64,000 nt of DNA from Natronomonas salsuginis (GCF_005239135.1 NZ_QKNX01000006.1:62001-126000), one strand, 5' to 3'; positions 44,914-54,396 are shown, counted from the stretch's first letter. Notes: generated by a model from the letters alone, not told the origin. Program-made: numbers and translations.

Positions 44914-46104
44914 TCACTCCCTCGTTCGAAACGCCGCCGTCGGGTCCGGAACGACCCTGATCAACACCGGGAGCGTGACGACCGCGATGGCGATCTCGAT
45001 CCCGCCGGCGACGACGAAGGCGACGAAATAGTCGTACCGGGACGCGAGCCACCCGCCGCCGACGATCCCGCCGAGGAATCCGAGACTGCCGAAGATGTTG
45101 AACCCGCCCATCGCCGCGCCGCGCTCCGTCGCGTCGACCAGATCAGTGACGAGCGCCATCGTCGCGGGCGCGACGAGCGCGCCGAGCACCCCGACCGCCA
45201 CCATTCCGACGGCGGCGGTAAGGACAGTCGGTGCCATCCCGACGCCGACGATCGCGGCGCCGAACCCGGCCGAACCGGCGACGATCGGAACGACCCGTCC
45301 GATCCGATCGGAGAGCGATCCGAACGGGTACTGCAACAGCGCGAAGGGGACAAAAAAGCACGCGAGTAACAGCCCGATGCCGGCCGGATCGAGGCCGAAC
45401 GCGTCGCGGAAGTAGAACGTCCCGATGAGGCCGAAAAACCCCGCGGCGAAGCGGTCGGCGAAGCCGAACGCGAACGGGACGATGAGTACGGGCGTCCGCC
45501 GGAGGCTTCCGAGGGTCTCCCGCAGTCGCCGACCGTCGCCTCGCGCTCGGTCGGGGACCGTCGTGACGACCGCGGCGGCGAGCAACAGCAGGACGGCCGA
45601 GGCGAGGATCGGCGCGAGCGGACCGAACGCGTATAGCTGTCCGCCGACCGGCGCACCGAGTGCGGCCCCCCCGCCGATCGCGATGCCCGCCGCGCCCATG
45701 TTCTTGCCGTGTCCCCCCTCGAGATCCATCAGCATCGTGATCGCGAGCGAGAACGCGCCGATGGTGAACGTCCCCTCGACGAACCGAAGGACCAGCGCCG
45801 TCCGGAAGTCGCCGAATCCGAACAGCACCGTCGCCGACAAGACGAGGTACGTCGTCGCTCCACCGATCGCCCCGAGGACGATGAACGGCACGCGCCGTCC
45901 GGTCCGATCCGACACCGCACCCCAGACGACCGAAAACAGGACGAACGCCAGCAGCTGGACGGCCAAAAACGCGGTCCCCGCGTCGATCGACGGCGCGCCG
46001 CCCAGCGCTTCGACCAGCCGATCGACGCCGGGGTAGACCAACAGCTGCGTGAAGAGCACGACGAAGACGACCGCGGCGAGCCGGGCACGCTCTGTGTTTC
46101 CCAC
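44914..46104 (-). CDS. Major facilitator superfamily transporter
   Basis: A 396-residue membrane protein with about 12 hydrophobic segments. The loop after helix 2 reads GAVSDRTGRRVPFIVLG, the MFS signature, repeated as GSLSDRIGRVVPIVAG in the second half. The substrate is not evident; drug efflux or sugar/organic acid export are both common for this type. It lies between the aminotransferase and the XPD-like helicase, all on the minus strand, but gaps of about 75 bp suggest separate transcription. Confidence 0.88.
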   Translation of the reverse strand: MGNTERARLAAVVFVVLFTQLLVYPGVDRLVEALGGAPSIDAGTAFLAVQLLAFVLFSVVWGAVSDRTGRRVPFIVLGAIGGATTYLVLSATVLFGFGDFRTALVLRFVEGTFTIGAFSLAITMLMDLEGGHGKNMGAAGIAIGGGAALGAPVGGQLYAFGPLAPILASAVLLLLAAAVVTTVPDRARGDGRRLRETLGSLRRTPVLIVPFAFGFADRFAAGFFGLIGTFYFRDAFGLDPAGIGLLLACFFVPFALLQYPFGSLSDRIGRVVPIVAGSAGFGAAIVGVGMAPTVLTAAVGMVAVGVLGALVAPATMALVTDLVDATERGAAMGGFNIFGSLGFLGGIVGGGWLASRYDYFVAFVVAGGIEIAIAVVTLPVLIRVVPDPTAAFRTRE

Positions 46105-46178
46105 GCGAGCCGATTGGGCCGGGGACTACTTGTACGCAGTTACATTCGATGGGTCGGGAGCGCCGCGACGCGCCGTCG

Positions 46179-47927
46179 CTAGCCGTCGCCCCACACGTCG
46201 GACAGCGGGTGGTCGTCGATGTTCCGCGTCGCGTTCGAGCGGCGTCGGCCGCGGTTCGTTCGGTCGGCGTCGCCGAGCGCCAGCGCGGGATCGAACGGCG
46301 GTAGATCGGGGGCTTCGAGCCGGTCGACCTGCGCTTCGAACCACGGCGGCATGTCGGTTCGCGCCCGATCGAACAGGTCGAGCAGCGAGCTGTCGGCGAG
46401 GTACGTCGCCCCGTAGTCGTCCGGTGCCCGGACGACCCGACCGCACGCTTGGATCACCGTCCGGAGCGCCGCCCGGTAGTACCAGCCCCACTGACCGTCC
46501 TCCAGCCGGCGGGCGACCCGCGAGTCGTTCGTGTTCGGATAGGGAGCCTTACAGAGCACCTGCCACCGACAGAGGTCGCCACGGAGATCCAGCGCCTCCT
46601 CCATCTTCACGGAGATGAACACGTCCGGATCGCCGTCGCGCTTCCACCCCGACAGCGCGGCGTCGCGGTTCTCGGTGTCGTGTCTCCGGATCCGATCGCC
46701 GACGCCGAACTCCTCGAGCAACTCGAAGAGGCGTTCGGCGATGGCGTACGAGTGGGCGTGGATCAGGCCTTTCTCGTCGTCGTGTTTCGCTATCAACCGG
46801 ACGATCGTTCGGGCCACCTTCGGCAGCGTCTCGTCGCGGTGCTCGTAGGTCATCTTCCCGCGCGTCACGTCGTACAGCGGGCGGTTCTCGACCGGAAACG
46901 TGTGGGGGACGTCGACCATCGTGACCGTCGCTGGATCGAGCCCCGCCCCGCGACAGAACGCCTTCTTGTCGAGCATCGTCGCCGACAACAGCGCGAACTT
47001 CGCTCCGCGGTTCCAGACGGTGTGGTGGAGATATCTGGCCGGATCGAGCGGTTTGATCTGAACCGCGCCGCCGCGCGGGTCCTCGTGGGTCCCGCGCTCG
47101 GACTGGTCGGCGACCCAGACCGTCGGACTGTCGGCGTCTCTGAGATCCTCGAGGAACCACCCGAGATCGCGGATCAGCTCGGCCAGCTGGTCGCGCTCCT
47201 CGGCTTCGGATTCGCTCAACTCGACGCGCCCGCGGAGCTCCTCCTGTCGCCGGCCGCAGGCGTCGATCAGCGTCTCGGCGTAGGGTTCGACGTCCGACAC
47301 ATCCTCTATCTCCGGCGGCCGGTGGGATCCCCAGACAGGCACGGTTGCCGGCGACAGCTCGATCGTCGCGTACATCTCGGCCCACTCGGAGAGCCCATGC
47401 GCCTCGTCAATGACGACCACGTCGCGCTCGCCGAACACCTCGCTGCCGGCGGTCTGCATGAAGTACGCGAGCGTCATCGCCGCGATCGAGCCGTTCGAGG
47501 CCGTCGCCCGGTCAGCGAAGTACGGACAGCGGTGCGTGACAGGGCAGTTGAACCCCCGCTCGCGCGCACAGGGAGCGCGGTTGACCGGCGTCGAAGTGTC
47601 CCCCGGCAGGATGCACGAGTAGTTCGACTTGCCCCGAACGATGTTCAGATCCTCGAGCAGCTCGTCGCCGGCGACGTCGTCCAGTTGGGAGACCTGCGGC
47701 GTCGTGTAGTACGCGCCGGTCGGCAGGCTCGGCGCGTCCTCGCCGTCGCGTCGCGCACAGCCCGCGATGGCCCGCGCCAGCAGCGACTTGCCGCTCCCGG
47801 TCGGCGCTCGGACCAACACGACGTCGTTGCCGGCCTCGAAGGCGTCACGGATGTCACTCAGCGCCTTCTCCTGTGCGCCTCGAAACGACGGGGCCGGAAA
47901 CTCCGCGGCGATGCGCGATGCGTCCAC
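46179..47927 (-). CDS. XPD/DinG-type ATP-dependent DNA helicase
   Basis: A 582-residue superfamily 2 helicase moving 5' to 3' on DNA. Walker A APTGSGKS is at 41-48 and the Walker B box DEAH at 174-177. The iron-sulfur cluster cysteines Cys105, 120, 128 and 134 are in place (NYSC...APC...FNC...HRC). Motif VI reads ALRTVIQACGRVVRAPDDYG. This fits archaeal XPD/Rad3 relatives involved in repair, somewhat shorter than canonical XPD. ATG 47927 is about 20 bp before the small membrane protein gene end region. Confidence 0.92.
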   Translation of the reverse strand: MDASRIAAEFPAPSFRGAQEKALSDIRDAFEAGNDVVLVRAPTGSGKSLLARAIAGCARRDGEDAPSLPTGAYYTTPQVSQLDDVAGDELLEDLNIVRGKSNYSCILPGDTSTPVNRAPCARERGFNCPVTHRCPYFADRATASNGSIAAMTLAYFMQTAGSEVFGERDVVVIDEAHGLSEWAEMYATIELSPATVPVWGSHRPPEIEDVSDVEPYAETLIDACGRRQEELRGRVELSESEAEERDQLAELIRDLGWFLEDLRDADSPTVWVADQSERGTHEDPRGGAVQIKPLDPARYLHHTVWNRGAKFALLSATMLDKKAFCRGAGLDPATVTMVDVPHTFPVENRPLYDVTRGKMTYEHRDETLPKVARTIVRLIAKHDDEKGLIHAHSYAIAERLFELLEEFGVGDRIRRHDTENRDAALSGWKRDGDPDVFISVKMEEALDLRGDLCRWQVLCKAPYPNTNDSRVARRLEDGQWGWYYRAALRTVIQACGRVVRAPDDYGATYLADSSLLDLFDRARTDMPPWFEAQVDRLEAPDLPPFDPALALGDADRTNRGRRRSNATRNIDDHPLSDVWGDG

Positions 47928-47970
47928 GGCGGACCGACGGGCCGCGCGGTTCTAAAGTGATCGGATCCGG

Positions 47971-48150
47971 TCAGGCGTCTTCGCCCTCTGCCTCGGTGGC
48001 CTCGATGTCCGTCGTCTCGGTCCCCATCGTTTCGACCCCCGCGTCGCGCTCGGACCGGATCTCGATGGCGACCAGATACAACACCGCGATCACCATCAGC
48101 ACCGTCGCGAGCACCGAGACCGTCCCGACTACCGTCACTGCGTCGACCAT
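47971..48150 (-). CDS. Small single-TM membrane protein
   Basis: A 59-residue protein with one N-terminal membrane helix (AVTVVGTVSVLATVLMVIAVLYLVAIEI) and an acidic tail (TETTDIEATEAEGEDA). No characterised family recognised. TTTATTG on the minus strand near 48171-48178 lies about 25 bp upstream of the ATG at 48150, supporting a real leaderless gene. Located between rfcS and the XPD-like helicase on the same strand. Confidence 0.65.
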   Translation of the reverse strand: MVDAVTVVGTVSVLATVLMVIAVLYLVAIEIRSERDAGVETMGTETTDIEATEAEGEDA

Positions 48151-48206
48151 ATATGAGTGGCATCGCCGACGACAATAAACGTATCTCCGGTCGTTAACGA
48201 TCGGCG

Positions 48207-49181
48207 CTACTCCGCTTCGAGGGCCAGCGACGCCAACAGCGCCTCCAACTGGATCTGCTCGTTCGCGCCGGCGGTGATCCGGTAGTCGGCCTCGCCGATC
48301 CGCTCCATGAGCCGGACGGCCTCCCGGTCGCCGATCTCGAACTCCCAGACCGAGCGGTGCATCTGGTCGATCACGTCGCCGCCGGCGATGCCGACGTCGG
48401 TCAACAGCGTGTCGAGCTGGGCGCGCGCCGCGGTAAAATCGCCTGCGAGCGCGGTCGTCACCATCTCCTGGATCTCCTCGGGCCGGGCCGTCGAGGTGAT
48501 CGTGTAGACGGCCTCCTCGTCGACCACGTCGCCCATGACGGCGGCGGCCTGCAGCCCGTTGATCGCCTTTCGCATGTCGCCGTCGGCGGCGTAGACGAGC
48601 GCGTCCATCCCGCCGTCGGTGATCTCGATGCCCTCCGCCTTCGCGATGATCTCGATCTGCGTTTCGATCGCCTCGTCGCCCAACGGCGAGAACCGAAACA
48701 CCGCACACCGCGACTGGATCGGATCGATGATCTGTGAGGAGTAGTTACACGAGAGGATGAACCGGGTGTTATCGGAGAACTGCTCCATCGTCCGCCGAAG
48801 GGCTGACTGGGCGTCGGACGTGAGCGCGTCGGCCTCGTCGAGGAAGATGATCCGGTGGTCGTAGCCGCCGAATGAGGCCCGCGCGAAGCTCTTGATCCGG
48901 TCGCGGACCACGTCGATCCCGCGCTGATCTGAGGCGTTCAACTCCAGGAAATTCTCGCGCCAGTCGTCGCCGTAGATCTCCTTTGCGACCGCGATCGCCG
49001 AAGTAGTTTTCCCGGTTCCGGCCGGCCCGGCGAACAGAAGATGGGGCAAATCTTGCTGGCTAATGTACTGCTGCAACCGTTCCGTGATCGCCTCGTGGCC
49101 GACGACGTCGTCGAGCGTCTGGGGGCGGTACTTCTCGATCCAGATCTCCCGCCCACGGTCCTCGGCAGCGGCCTCGCTCAT
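48207..49181 (-). CDS. rfcS: Replication factor C small subunit
   Basis: A 324-residue AAA+ clamp-loader subunit that opens and loads PCNA onto primed DNA. The N-terminus [18 protein letters not shown] is the RFC box, Walker A is GPAGTGKTT, Walker B FLDEADAL, then the SRC motif ([12 protein letters not shown]), sensor 2 MRKAINGLQ and the collar domain. No intein interrupts Walker A, although many haloarchaeal RFC genes carry one. It is divergent from samp2. Confidence 0.96.
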   Translation of the reverse strand: MSEAAAEDRGREIWIEKYRPQTLDDVVGHEAITERLQQYISQQDLPHLLFAGPAGTGKTTSAIAVAKEIYGDDWRENFLELNASDQRGIDVVRDRIKSFARASFGGYDHRIIFLDEADALTSDAQSALRRTMEQFSDNTRFILSCNYSSQIIDPIQSRCAVFRFSPLGDEAIETQIEIIAKAEGIEITDGGMDALVYAADGDMRKAINGLQAAAVMGDVVDEEAVYTITSTARPEEIQEMVTTALAGDFTAARAQLDTLLTDVGIAGGDVIDQMHRSVWEFEIGDREAVRLMERIGEADYRITAGANEQIQLEALLASLALEAE

Positions 49182-49279
49182 ATCCGGACGTGGCTCCCGT
49201 CGGGCATAAAGCCCCCGAGATGGCCGCCGTTGCGGTGGACAAACGGCACGCTGAAACCGCTCGCCGTTGTAGCGAGCGC

Positions 49280-49480
49280 ATGGACGTGACGTGTGAAGTC
49301 CTCGGCGAGGGGACTCACGAACTCGACCTCGCCGCGGATGCGACCTACGGCGACGTGCTCGCCGCCGTCGGCCTCTCGACGCACGAGGCGTCGGTCCTCG
49401 TCGACGACCGCCCGGTCCCGGAGGATCGTCCCGTCGACGCGGACTCGGTTCGGGTGATCCGGCTTATAAAGGGTGGATGA
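49280..49480 (+). CDS. samp2: Ubiquitin-like small archaeal modifier protein SAMP2
   Basis: A 66-residue beta-grasp protein ending in Gly-Gly (RVIRLIKGG), the group activated by the E1-like UbaA in haloarchaea. SAMP2 is attached to lysines of target proteins and also supplies sulfur for thiolation of tRNA wobble uridine. Start ATG 49280 gives [17 protein letters not shown]; upstream in-frame sequence to 49190 is not domain-like. The stop overlaps the GNAT gene start by four bases (ATGA), coupling the two. Confidence 0.9.
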   Translation: MDVTCEVLGEGTHELDLAADATYGDVLAAVGLSTHEASVLVDDRPVPEDRPVDADSVRVIRLIKGG

Positions 49481-49842
49481 CCGACGCCGAGTCTTCCGTG
49501 ACGGTCCGAGCCGCGACCCCCGACGAGTACGTCCCCGTCCGGTCGATCCTCGAGGCCGCGCTGCTGGAGGTCGATCGCGGCCTCGTGAGACGGTCCGCCG
49601 TCCTCGTCGCCGTCGCGGATGATCGGATCCTCGGTGCGCTCGCCCTCCGCGGTCCGGAGATCGAGGCCGTCGCCGTTCGCCCCGGCCGCCGCGGACAGGG
49701 GATCGGCAGGCGACTCATCGAAGCGGCGGCACGGCGGCGGCCTCACTTGATCGCTGGCTTCGATCCGGCGGTTCGGCCCTTTTATACGGCGCTCGGGTTC
49801 GAGGTTCGGTGTTCGGCCGGCCGATGCCGGGGGTGGCTATAA
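49477..49842 (+). CDS. GNAT-family N-acetyltransferase
   Basis: A 121-residue protein with a short GNAT fold: VRAATPDEYVPVRSILEAALLEVD, ILGALALRGPEIEAVAVRPGRRGQGIGRRLIEAAARR containing the acetyl-CoA pyrophosphate loop (RGQGIG), and AVRPFYTALGFEV at the end. The acceptor is unknown. Its overlap with samp2 suggests co-expression, so a link to protein lysine modification is conceivable but unproved. Confidence 0.88.
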   Translation: MTDAESSVTVRAATPDEYVPVRSILEAALLEVDRGLVRRSAVLVAVADDRILGALALRGPEIEAVAVRPGRRGQGIGRRLIEAAARRRPHLIAGFDPAVRPFYTALGFEVRCSAGRCRGWL

Positions 49843-49934
49843 ATCGTGATGAGCCTCGCCCCCGCGTCTGTGGCGGGGATCACCCAACGACGAACCCAGA
49901 ACGTTGACATTCGACCCCCCGCTACGACACGGTA

Positions 49935-50855
49935 ATGACCGATAGAGCGGACGAGCGTTCAGCGGACGACTCGTCCGACGCCGATCCGTTCGAATACCCT
50001 GCCGACGCCGAGCCACGAGGTGAGTCCGAACCATCCCCAGTGCGCTCTCGTCGACGGCCCAACGACGACGCCGATACGGCTGACTCGCCGACGGGCGTTA
50101 TCGGCTGGATCCGGTGGTTCTGGCGGGGCGATACGGGCTCGCTGGTGTACGTGCGCGACGCCCTGACGAGCCTCGTTATCGTCGTCGCAATCGGCCTTCT
50201 CCTGTTCGCCGCCAGCGGCGTTTGGCCGCCGATGGTCGCCATCGAATCTGGGAGCATGGAACCGAACATGGAGCGCGGAGATCTCGTCTTCCTCGTCGAC
50301 ACCGATCGGTTCGTCCCGGACGGGGCCATCGTCGCCGACGGCGTCTCGACGGGCGTTGTCCCCGCCGACGTGGCCGAGCGAAACGGTCGGACAGAGTTCA
50401 ATCGCCCCGGCGACGTGATGGTCTTTCGGCCCAACGGCAACACCGCGGACACTCCGATCATCCACCGCGCGATGTTCTGGGTCTCGGCCGACGAGAACTG
50501 GTACGATCGTGCCGACCCCGCCCGGATCGGTGACGCCGAGAACTGCGAGGAATTAAACCACTGTCCCGCCCCCCACGCCGGGTTCATCACGAAGGGCGAC
50601 AACGAACTCACGAACAGACACTACGATCAGGCGTCCCGGCTGTCGGCGCCGGTTCGTCCCGACTGGATCATCGGAACGGCTGAGCTGCGGGTTCCGTACC
50701 TCGGCTACGTTAGACTGCTGCTCTCCGGCGTCATGGTGACGCCGGTCGAACCGGCGGTCGCCGATCCACTCGAGCCGTCCGCGACGCGGGACACCTCTCC
50801 CGCAAGCGCGAACGTTACTGCCGCGCCTGTTCGAGCCACCCCTCGGCCCGCTTGA
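49935..50855 (+). CDS. Signal peptidase I (S26B, Sec11-like)
   Basis: A 306-residue membrane protease cleaving Sec signal peptides. A disordered acidic N-terminus of about 75 residues is followed by a TM helix ([23 protein letters not shown]), the catalytic Ser in [18 protein letters not shown] and the catalytic His in [11 protein letters not shown], which replaces the bacterial Lys as in archaeal/eukaryal enzymes. [15 protein letters not shown] is the third conserved block, and YVRLLLSGV near the end may be a second TM. The 3' end overlaps the convergent phaC gene by 41 bp. Confidence 0.9.
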   Translation: MTDRADERSADDSSDADPFEYPADAEPRGESEPSPVRSRRRPNDDADTADSPTGVIGWIRWFWRGDTGSLVYVRDALTSLVIVVAIGLLLFAASGVWPPMVAIESGSMEPNMERGDLVFLVDTDRFVPDGAIVADGVSTGVVPADVAERNGRTEFNRPGDVMVFRPNGNTADTPIIHRAMFWVSADENWYDRADPARIGDAENCEELNHCPAPHAGFITKGDNELTNRHYDQASRLSAPVRPDWIIGTAELRVPYLGYVRLLLSGVMVTPVEPAVADPLEPSATRDTSPASANVTAAPVRATPRPA

Positions 50856-52194
50856 CGCCGACCCCGGCAGCCTCAGCGACCGCCGCGGCGTCAGCGTCAC
50901 GTAACGCCTCGACCGTGCCGAGCCCCGCGTCTCTGAGCCGCTCGGCGTAGGTCGGCCCGATCCCGTCGATCGCCTCGACGTCGGTGCCCTTCGCGTCCGA
51001 CTCGGCGACGCGCTCGTCGTCGCCGGGGGATTCGATCTCGATCTCGACCGCTTGGTCGCGCTCGTCGCCCGCCCCTTCCGCGCCGTCCGTTGCGGCCGGT
51101 TCGTCGGGCGAGTGCTCGACGTACCACTCGGCGACCTTCGGCCAGAGCGCCTGGTGGCTCGATCCCGAGACGGACAGCCCGATGTGCCCCGTCGGATGCT
51201 CGAAGATATCCGTCTCCTCGGAGGCGACCACGTCGTTGAACGGCTTGCTCGTCTCCGGCGGGATCAGGTGATCGTACTCGCCGACGATCTGCAACACAGG
51301 GATGTCGATCGACCCGACGTTGACGTGCTCGTCGCCGAGGTACATCTCGTTGTCGTGGAGCTTGTTCGACTGGTAGATCTCCTCGAGGAACTGGACGTAC
51401 GTCTCGCCGGCGAGGTCGATCCCTTCGGAGAGCCACCGCTCCATGCGGGCGAAGTTCTCGACGAAGTCGTCGTTCTCGAGGTTGTCGTAGAGGCGGACGT
51501 ACTTCGAGACGAAGTTCGCGACTGGATCCATGAGCGCGAACCCGATATCGAGCATCTCGGCGGGGACGTTTCCGTAGGCGTCGACGACGTCGCGGGGGTC
51601 GTAGAACTCGTCGTCACCCCACAGCTCGAGGACGCCGCCCTCGCCGTCGAAACAGAGCCCAGCAGCCATGAGCCCCAGCGCCCGAACCTTCTCCTGGTGG
51701 AGGGCGGTGTAGATCGCCGACATCGTCCCGCCCATGCAGTAGCCGAGGACGTTGATGCGGTCGACTCCCGAGCGTTCGCGGACGACGTCGACGCAGTTGT
51801 CGATGTAGCGGTTGACGTAGTCGTCGAGCGTGAGGTGGCGATCGAGCCGCGAGGGCTCGTTCCAGTCGATGAGGTAGACGTCGTGGCCGGCGTCGAGCAG
51901 CCGCCTGACGACGCTTCGGTCGGGCTGGAGGTCGAGGATGAACGGCTTGTTGATCAGCGCGTACACCGCGAGGATCGGCGTCCCGTGCTGTTCGTCGGTT
52001 CGCGCCTCGTAGTGCAGCAGTTCGAGTTTGTTCTCCTCGTAGACGACCTCGCTTGGGGTCTGTCCCACCTCGACGTCCTGTATCCGTTCGACCTGTTCGC
52101 CGGCGACCGCGCCGCGTTGGACCGATCCGACCGCCGTTTCGAGCAGTTCGCGCTGGACGTTCAACGCGAACGAAAACGGGTTGTTGGCGCTCAT
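50815..52194 (-). CDS. phaC: Class III polyhydroxyalkanoate synthase, PhaC subunit
   Basis: A 459-residue alpha/beta-hydrolase-fold polymerase joining hydroxyacyl-CoA units into PHA. The lipase-like box is GYCMGG with catalytic Cys153; Asp308 (GEYDHL) and His337 (TGHIGL) complete the triad. After about residue 365 comes an acidic linker and a C-terminal helix-hairpin-helix-like unit ([36 protein letters not shown], about 408-459), absent from bacterial PhaC. It acts with PhaE; the start overlaps the phaE stop by four bases. Confidence 0.94.
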   Translation of the reverse strand: MSANNPFSFALNVQRELLETAVGSVQRGAVAGEQVERIQDVEVGQTPSEVVYEENKLELLHYEARTDEQHGTPILAVYALINKPFILDLQPDRSVVRRLLDAGHDVYLIDWNEPSRLDRHLTLDDYVNRYIDNCVDVVRERSGVDRINVLGYCMGGTMSAIYTALHQEKVRALGLMAAGLCFDGEGGVLELWGDDEFYDPRDVVDAYGNVPAEMLDIGFALMDPVANFVSKYVRLYDNLENDDFVENFARMERWLSEGIDLAGETYVQFLEEIYQSNKLHDNEMYLGDEHVNVGSIDIPVLQIVGEYDHLIPPETSKPFNDVVASEETDIFEHPTGHIGLSVSGSSHQALWPKVAEWYVEHSPDEPAATDGAEGAGDERDQAVEIEIESPGDDERVAESDAKGTDVEAIDGIGPTYAERLRDAGLGTVEALRDADAAAVAEAAGVGVKRAEGWLEQARQ

Positions 52195-52736
52195 TCGAGA
52201 CTCTCTATGATGCGATCGAGTTTCTCCTCGACGCGGTGCTGTCTGCGCTCCAGTTCGACGAGCCGCTCGCCGACCTCATCGATGTCCGAGCGGGTCGGCA
52301 TGCCGAGCTGGACGAGGGTCTCCTCGCCGATCTCGTCTGCCTGCTCGCGCATCTCCATCATCGCGTTGACCAGCCGGCCGTTCGCCGCGGCGAACGCCGA
52401 CGTCCCCATCACTTGTTTGAACGCCTCGTTGGCGCTCTGGAGCCAGATGTCGCGGAACTCCGTCACCGAGACCTCCTCGCCCTCGGCGGCGTCGGCCGTC
52501 CGATCGAACATCTCCTCGGTGGCGTCCATCCACACCTCGTAGGCCTCGTTGTACCCCTCGACGCTGCTCGCCCACTCCGTTTCGGTCGGCATCGAGTCCT
52601 CGACAGCGTCTGCCCACGACTCCATGAACGCCGCGCTCGCCTCCATGTTCTGCTCCATCGACGCCGCGACCGCCTGGTTCATGTTCTCGACCAGTTCGTT
52701 CCACTCCACCTGTACGTCCTTGGTATATTCACTCAT
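52191..52736 (-). CDS. phaE: Class III polyhydroxyalkanoate synthase, PhaE subunit
   Basis: A 181-residue, mostly helical protein ([88 protein letters not shown]). It matches haloarchaeal PhaE in size and in the C-terminal [20 protein letters not shown] segment equivalent to the PhaE box. It activates PhaC in a heteromeric synthase at the granule surface. Located directly upstream of phaC with ATGA overlap, and 69 bp downstream of the AbrB-type gene. Confidence 0.9.
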   Translation of the reverse strand: MSEYTKDVQVEWNELVENMNQAVAASMEQNMEASAAFMESWADAVEDSMPTETEWASSVEGYNEAYEVWMDATEEMFDRTADAAEGEEVSVTEFRDIWLQSANEAFKQVMGTSAFAAANGRLVNAMMEMREQADEIGEETLVQLGMPTRSDIDEVGERLVELERRQHRVEEKLDRIIESLE

Positions 52737-52804
52737 TATTGGTGTATCCTCGGCTGGGCCACAAAAATCCGGGCATTACTCACGACGCGTTGACACGTCC
52801 CGCC

Positions 52805-53134
52805 TCACTCGTCGTCTCTGTTCCGCTTGACCGGGACGATGACCGTCTGGACGATGTCCCCCTCGCCGATGTCGAGCGCCTCGCGCTCGGCGTCGGGAAT
52901 CGAGATCCGGCCACCGCTTTGGATCCGCGTCTTGAACGTCGCCATCTGCGTCATCGTCCCAAGCTGTTCGGAGATGGTCCCGAGATCAGGCGTCCCCGAC
53001 GCTCCACCACCCATGAACAGGTTTCGTAGCGCCTCTTGCTGTTGTCGCGTCGCCTTCTCGGACGTCTCCTGCATCGCTTTCAGCATGTTCGGCGGCCACA
53101 GTATCCCGTCTTGCGTTTCGTTTTCGTCGGCCAT
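52805..53134 (-). CDS. AbrB/SpoVT-type DNA-binding protein of the PHA locus (PhaR-like)
   Basis: A 109-residue protein: an amphipathic helical N-terminus (WPPNMLKAMQETSEKATRQQQEALRNLF) and a C-terminal swapped-hairpin AbrB domain (MATFKTRIQSGGRISIPDAEREALDIGEGDIVQTVIVPVKRN). In Haloferax an AbrB-type regulator called PhaR sits in the same position upstream of phaE-phaC and controls granule gene expression; this protein is its likely counterpart, but I have not aligned them. TTTTATT on the minus strand near 53163 is the probable promoter, about 25-30 bp from the ATG. A palindrome nearby may be its site. Confidence 0.78.
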   Translation of the reverse strand: MADENETQDGILWPPNMLKAMQETSEKATRQQQEALRNLFMGGGASGTPDLGTISEQLGTMTQMATFKTRIQSGGRISIPDAEREALDIGEGDIVQTVIVPVKRNRDDE

Positions 53135-53187
53135 TGGCTGTACGTGAGCGGACGAACGAGAATAAAACTTCTGATGAATGGTGTCAA

Positions 53188-53204
53188 ATGGTTATAAAAA
53201 CCAT
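53188..53204. promoter_or_regulatory. Palindrome in the divergent PHA promoter region
   Basis: ATGGTT-ATAAA-AACCAT, a perfect 6-bp inverted repeat, lies between the TATA-like elements of the AbrB-type gene (minus, near 53163) and the MaoC gene (plus, CTTTTAGTA near 53238). AATGGTG at 53177 and AATGGTT at 53187 also form a 10-bp-spaced direct repeat. The position suits an operator for the AbrB-type protein. Confidence 0.4.
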
Positions 53205-53270
53205 ACGAGACCTATCAGAACCTACTCGGTCACCACCTTTTAGTATCAGAAGCCCGTACAGTGTCCAGAG

Positions 53271-53927
53271 ATGACTAACGATTCGTATTCGATGCCGTTC
53301 GAAACGTGGGCGGCGGCATCCTCTCGCGTCTTCAACACCTTCCTCGAGGCCAACCGAGCGGCCAATCAGGCCGCGATCTCCATGCTCGGCTCCCGGCAGG
53401 CGACGAACGGCAAGCGAACGACGAACGGCACCCGAAACGATGTCGCACTCGGCGCGGCCGAGGAGCGCCGTATCGAAGCTGGCGAGGACCTTGACGAGTG
53501 GGCGGCCCATCGAGAGATCGACGGCGAACTCTCGGTGGGCGATTTGGTCCGGTTCACGAAGACCATCTCCCAGCGGGACATCGAGCGATTCGCCGCGGCC
53601 TCCGGCGACACGAACCCGATCCACCTCGACGACGAGTGGGCCGAGGAAACACGGTTCAACGGCCGCATCGCGCATGGCATCCTCGTCTCCGGGCTGATAA
53701 GTGCTGCCCTCGCCCGCTTCCCCGGTAGCGTCGTGTACCTCTCACAGGATCTGGAGTTCCGCGCCCCCGTCCGGATCGGTGATCGCGTCACGGCCACCGT
53801 CGAGATCGTCGAGGATCTCGGCGGCGATCAGTTCCGCATCCGGACGAGCGTCGCGAAGGACGACGATCCCGTCATCGACGGCGAAGCCGTCGTGCTCATC
53901 GACGACGCGCCGATCGACGACGCCTGA
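53271..53927 (+). CDS. MaoC-family (R)-enoyl-CoA hydratase with helical N-terminal extension (PhaJ-like)
   Basis: A 218-residue protein. The C-terminal hot-dog domain has the hydratase-2 motif SGDTNPIHLDDEWA (catalytic Asp and His) followed by GRIAHGILVSGLI. It would convert trans-2-enoyl-CoA to (R)-3-hydroxyacyl-CoA, feeding PHA synthase from fatty acid oxidation. The first 45 residues (MPFETWAAASSRVFNTFLEANRAANQAAISMLG) form an amphipathic helix reminiscent of phasins, then a short linker. It is divergent from the AbrB-phaE-phaC operon and shares its regulatory region. Confidence 0.88.
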   Translation: MTNDSYSMPFETWAAASSRVFNTFLEANRAANQAAISMLGSRQATNGKRTTNGTRNDVALGAAEERRIEAGEDLDEWAAHREIDGELSVGDLVRFTKTISQRDIERFAAASGDTNPIHLDDEWAEETRFNGRIAHGILVSGLISAALARFPGSVVYLSQDLEFRAPVRIGDRVTATVEIVEDLGGDQFRIRTSVAKDDDPVIDGEAVVLIDDAPIDDA

Positions 53928-53957
53928 GGTCTCAACTTTTCTCCGAGCGACGACGTC

Positions 53958-54299
53958 TCAGTTCAGTATCGATCCGACATCCGCGTCGCTTTCTAACGCT
54001 TTACGAAGCTCCGCAGCGTTCGCATCGAGCGCGTACTGCGGTCGTCCCTTACCGACCGGCGATCGGTCCTCGGGGCGCTGCTCGTCGAGCATTCCCGCTT
54101 CGGCCAATCCGCCGAGCGCGCGCACCGTATCCGCTTCCGAGAGCCCGCCGATCGGCTGGCCGTCCGCCCGTTCGAGCAGATCTCGCGCTGCCGATCGGAT
54201 CGCGGCGGCGTCGACCGGCGTCCGACCTCGCTCGGCGAGATCCACCATGCAACAGAGGATGATCCGCTGTGCGAACGTCGTCGAGTCGGGATCGTACAT
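53958..54299 (-). CDS. Hypothetical winged-helix-like protein in the PHA locus
   Basis: A protein of about 113 residues, mostly helical with a short final wing: MYDPDSTTFAQRIILCCMVDLAERGRTPVDAAAIRSAARDLLERADG, TVRALGGLAEAGMLDEQRPEDRSPVGKGRPQYAL. The layout suggests a winged-helix DNA-binding domain, but I recognise no named family. It sits between the MaoC gene and phaB, so regulation of PHA genes is an inference from context. GGATTTATCC on the minus strand near 54327 lies about 28 bp before the ATG. Confidence 0.65.
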   Translation of the reverse strand: MYDPDSTTFAQRIILCCMVDLAERGRTPVDAAAIRSAARDLLERADGQPIGGLSEADTVRALGGLAEAGMLDEQRPEDRSPVGKGRPQYALDANAAELRKALESDADVGSILN

Positions 54300-54396
54300 A
54301 TATAAGCAGATACCCGCGGGCGGGATAAATCCTCTCCACGCTCCGGGCGACACCGTATTTTATATTCTCTCCCGAAGACATGCTATATGTTATCGC

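Noticed and set aside
48207-49181. A possible intein in rfcS, and likewise in radA
   Set aside because: Walker A motifs are uninterrupted and lengths match intein-free proteins.
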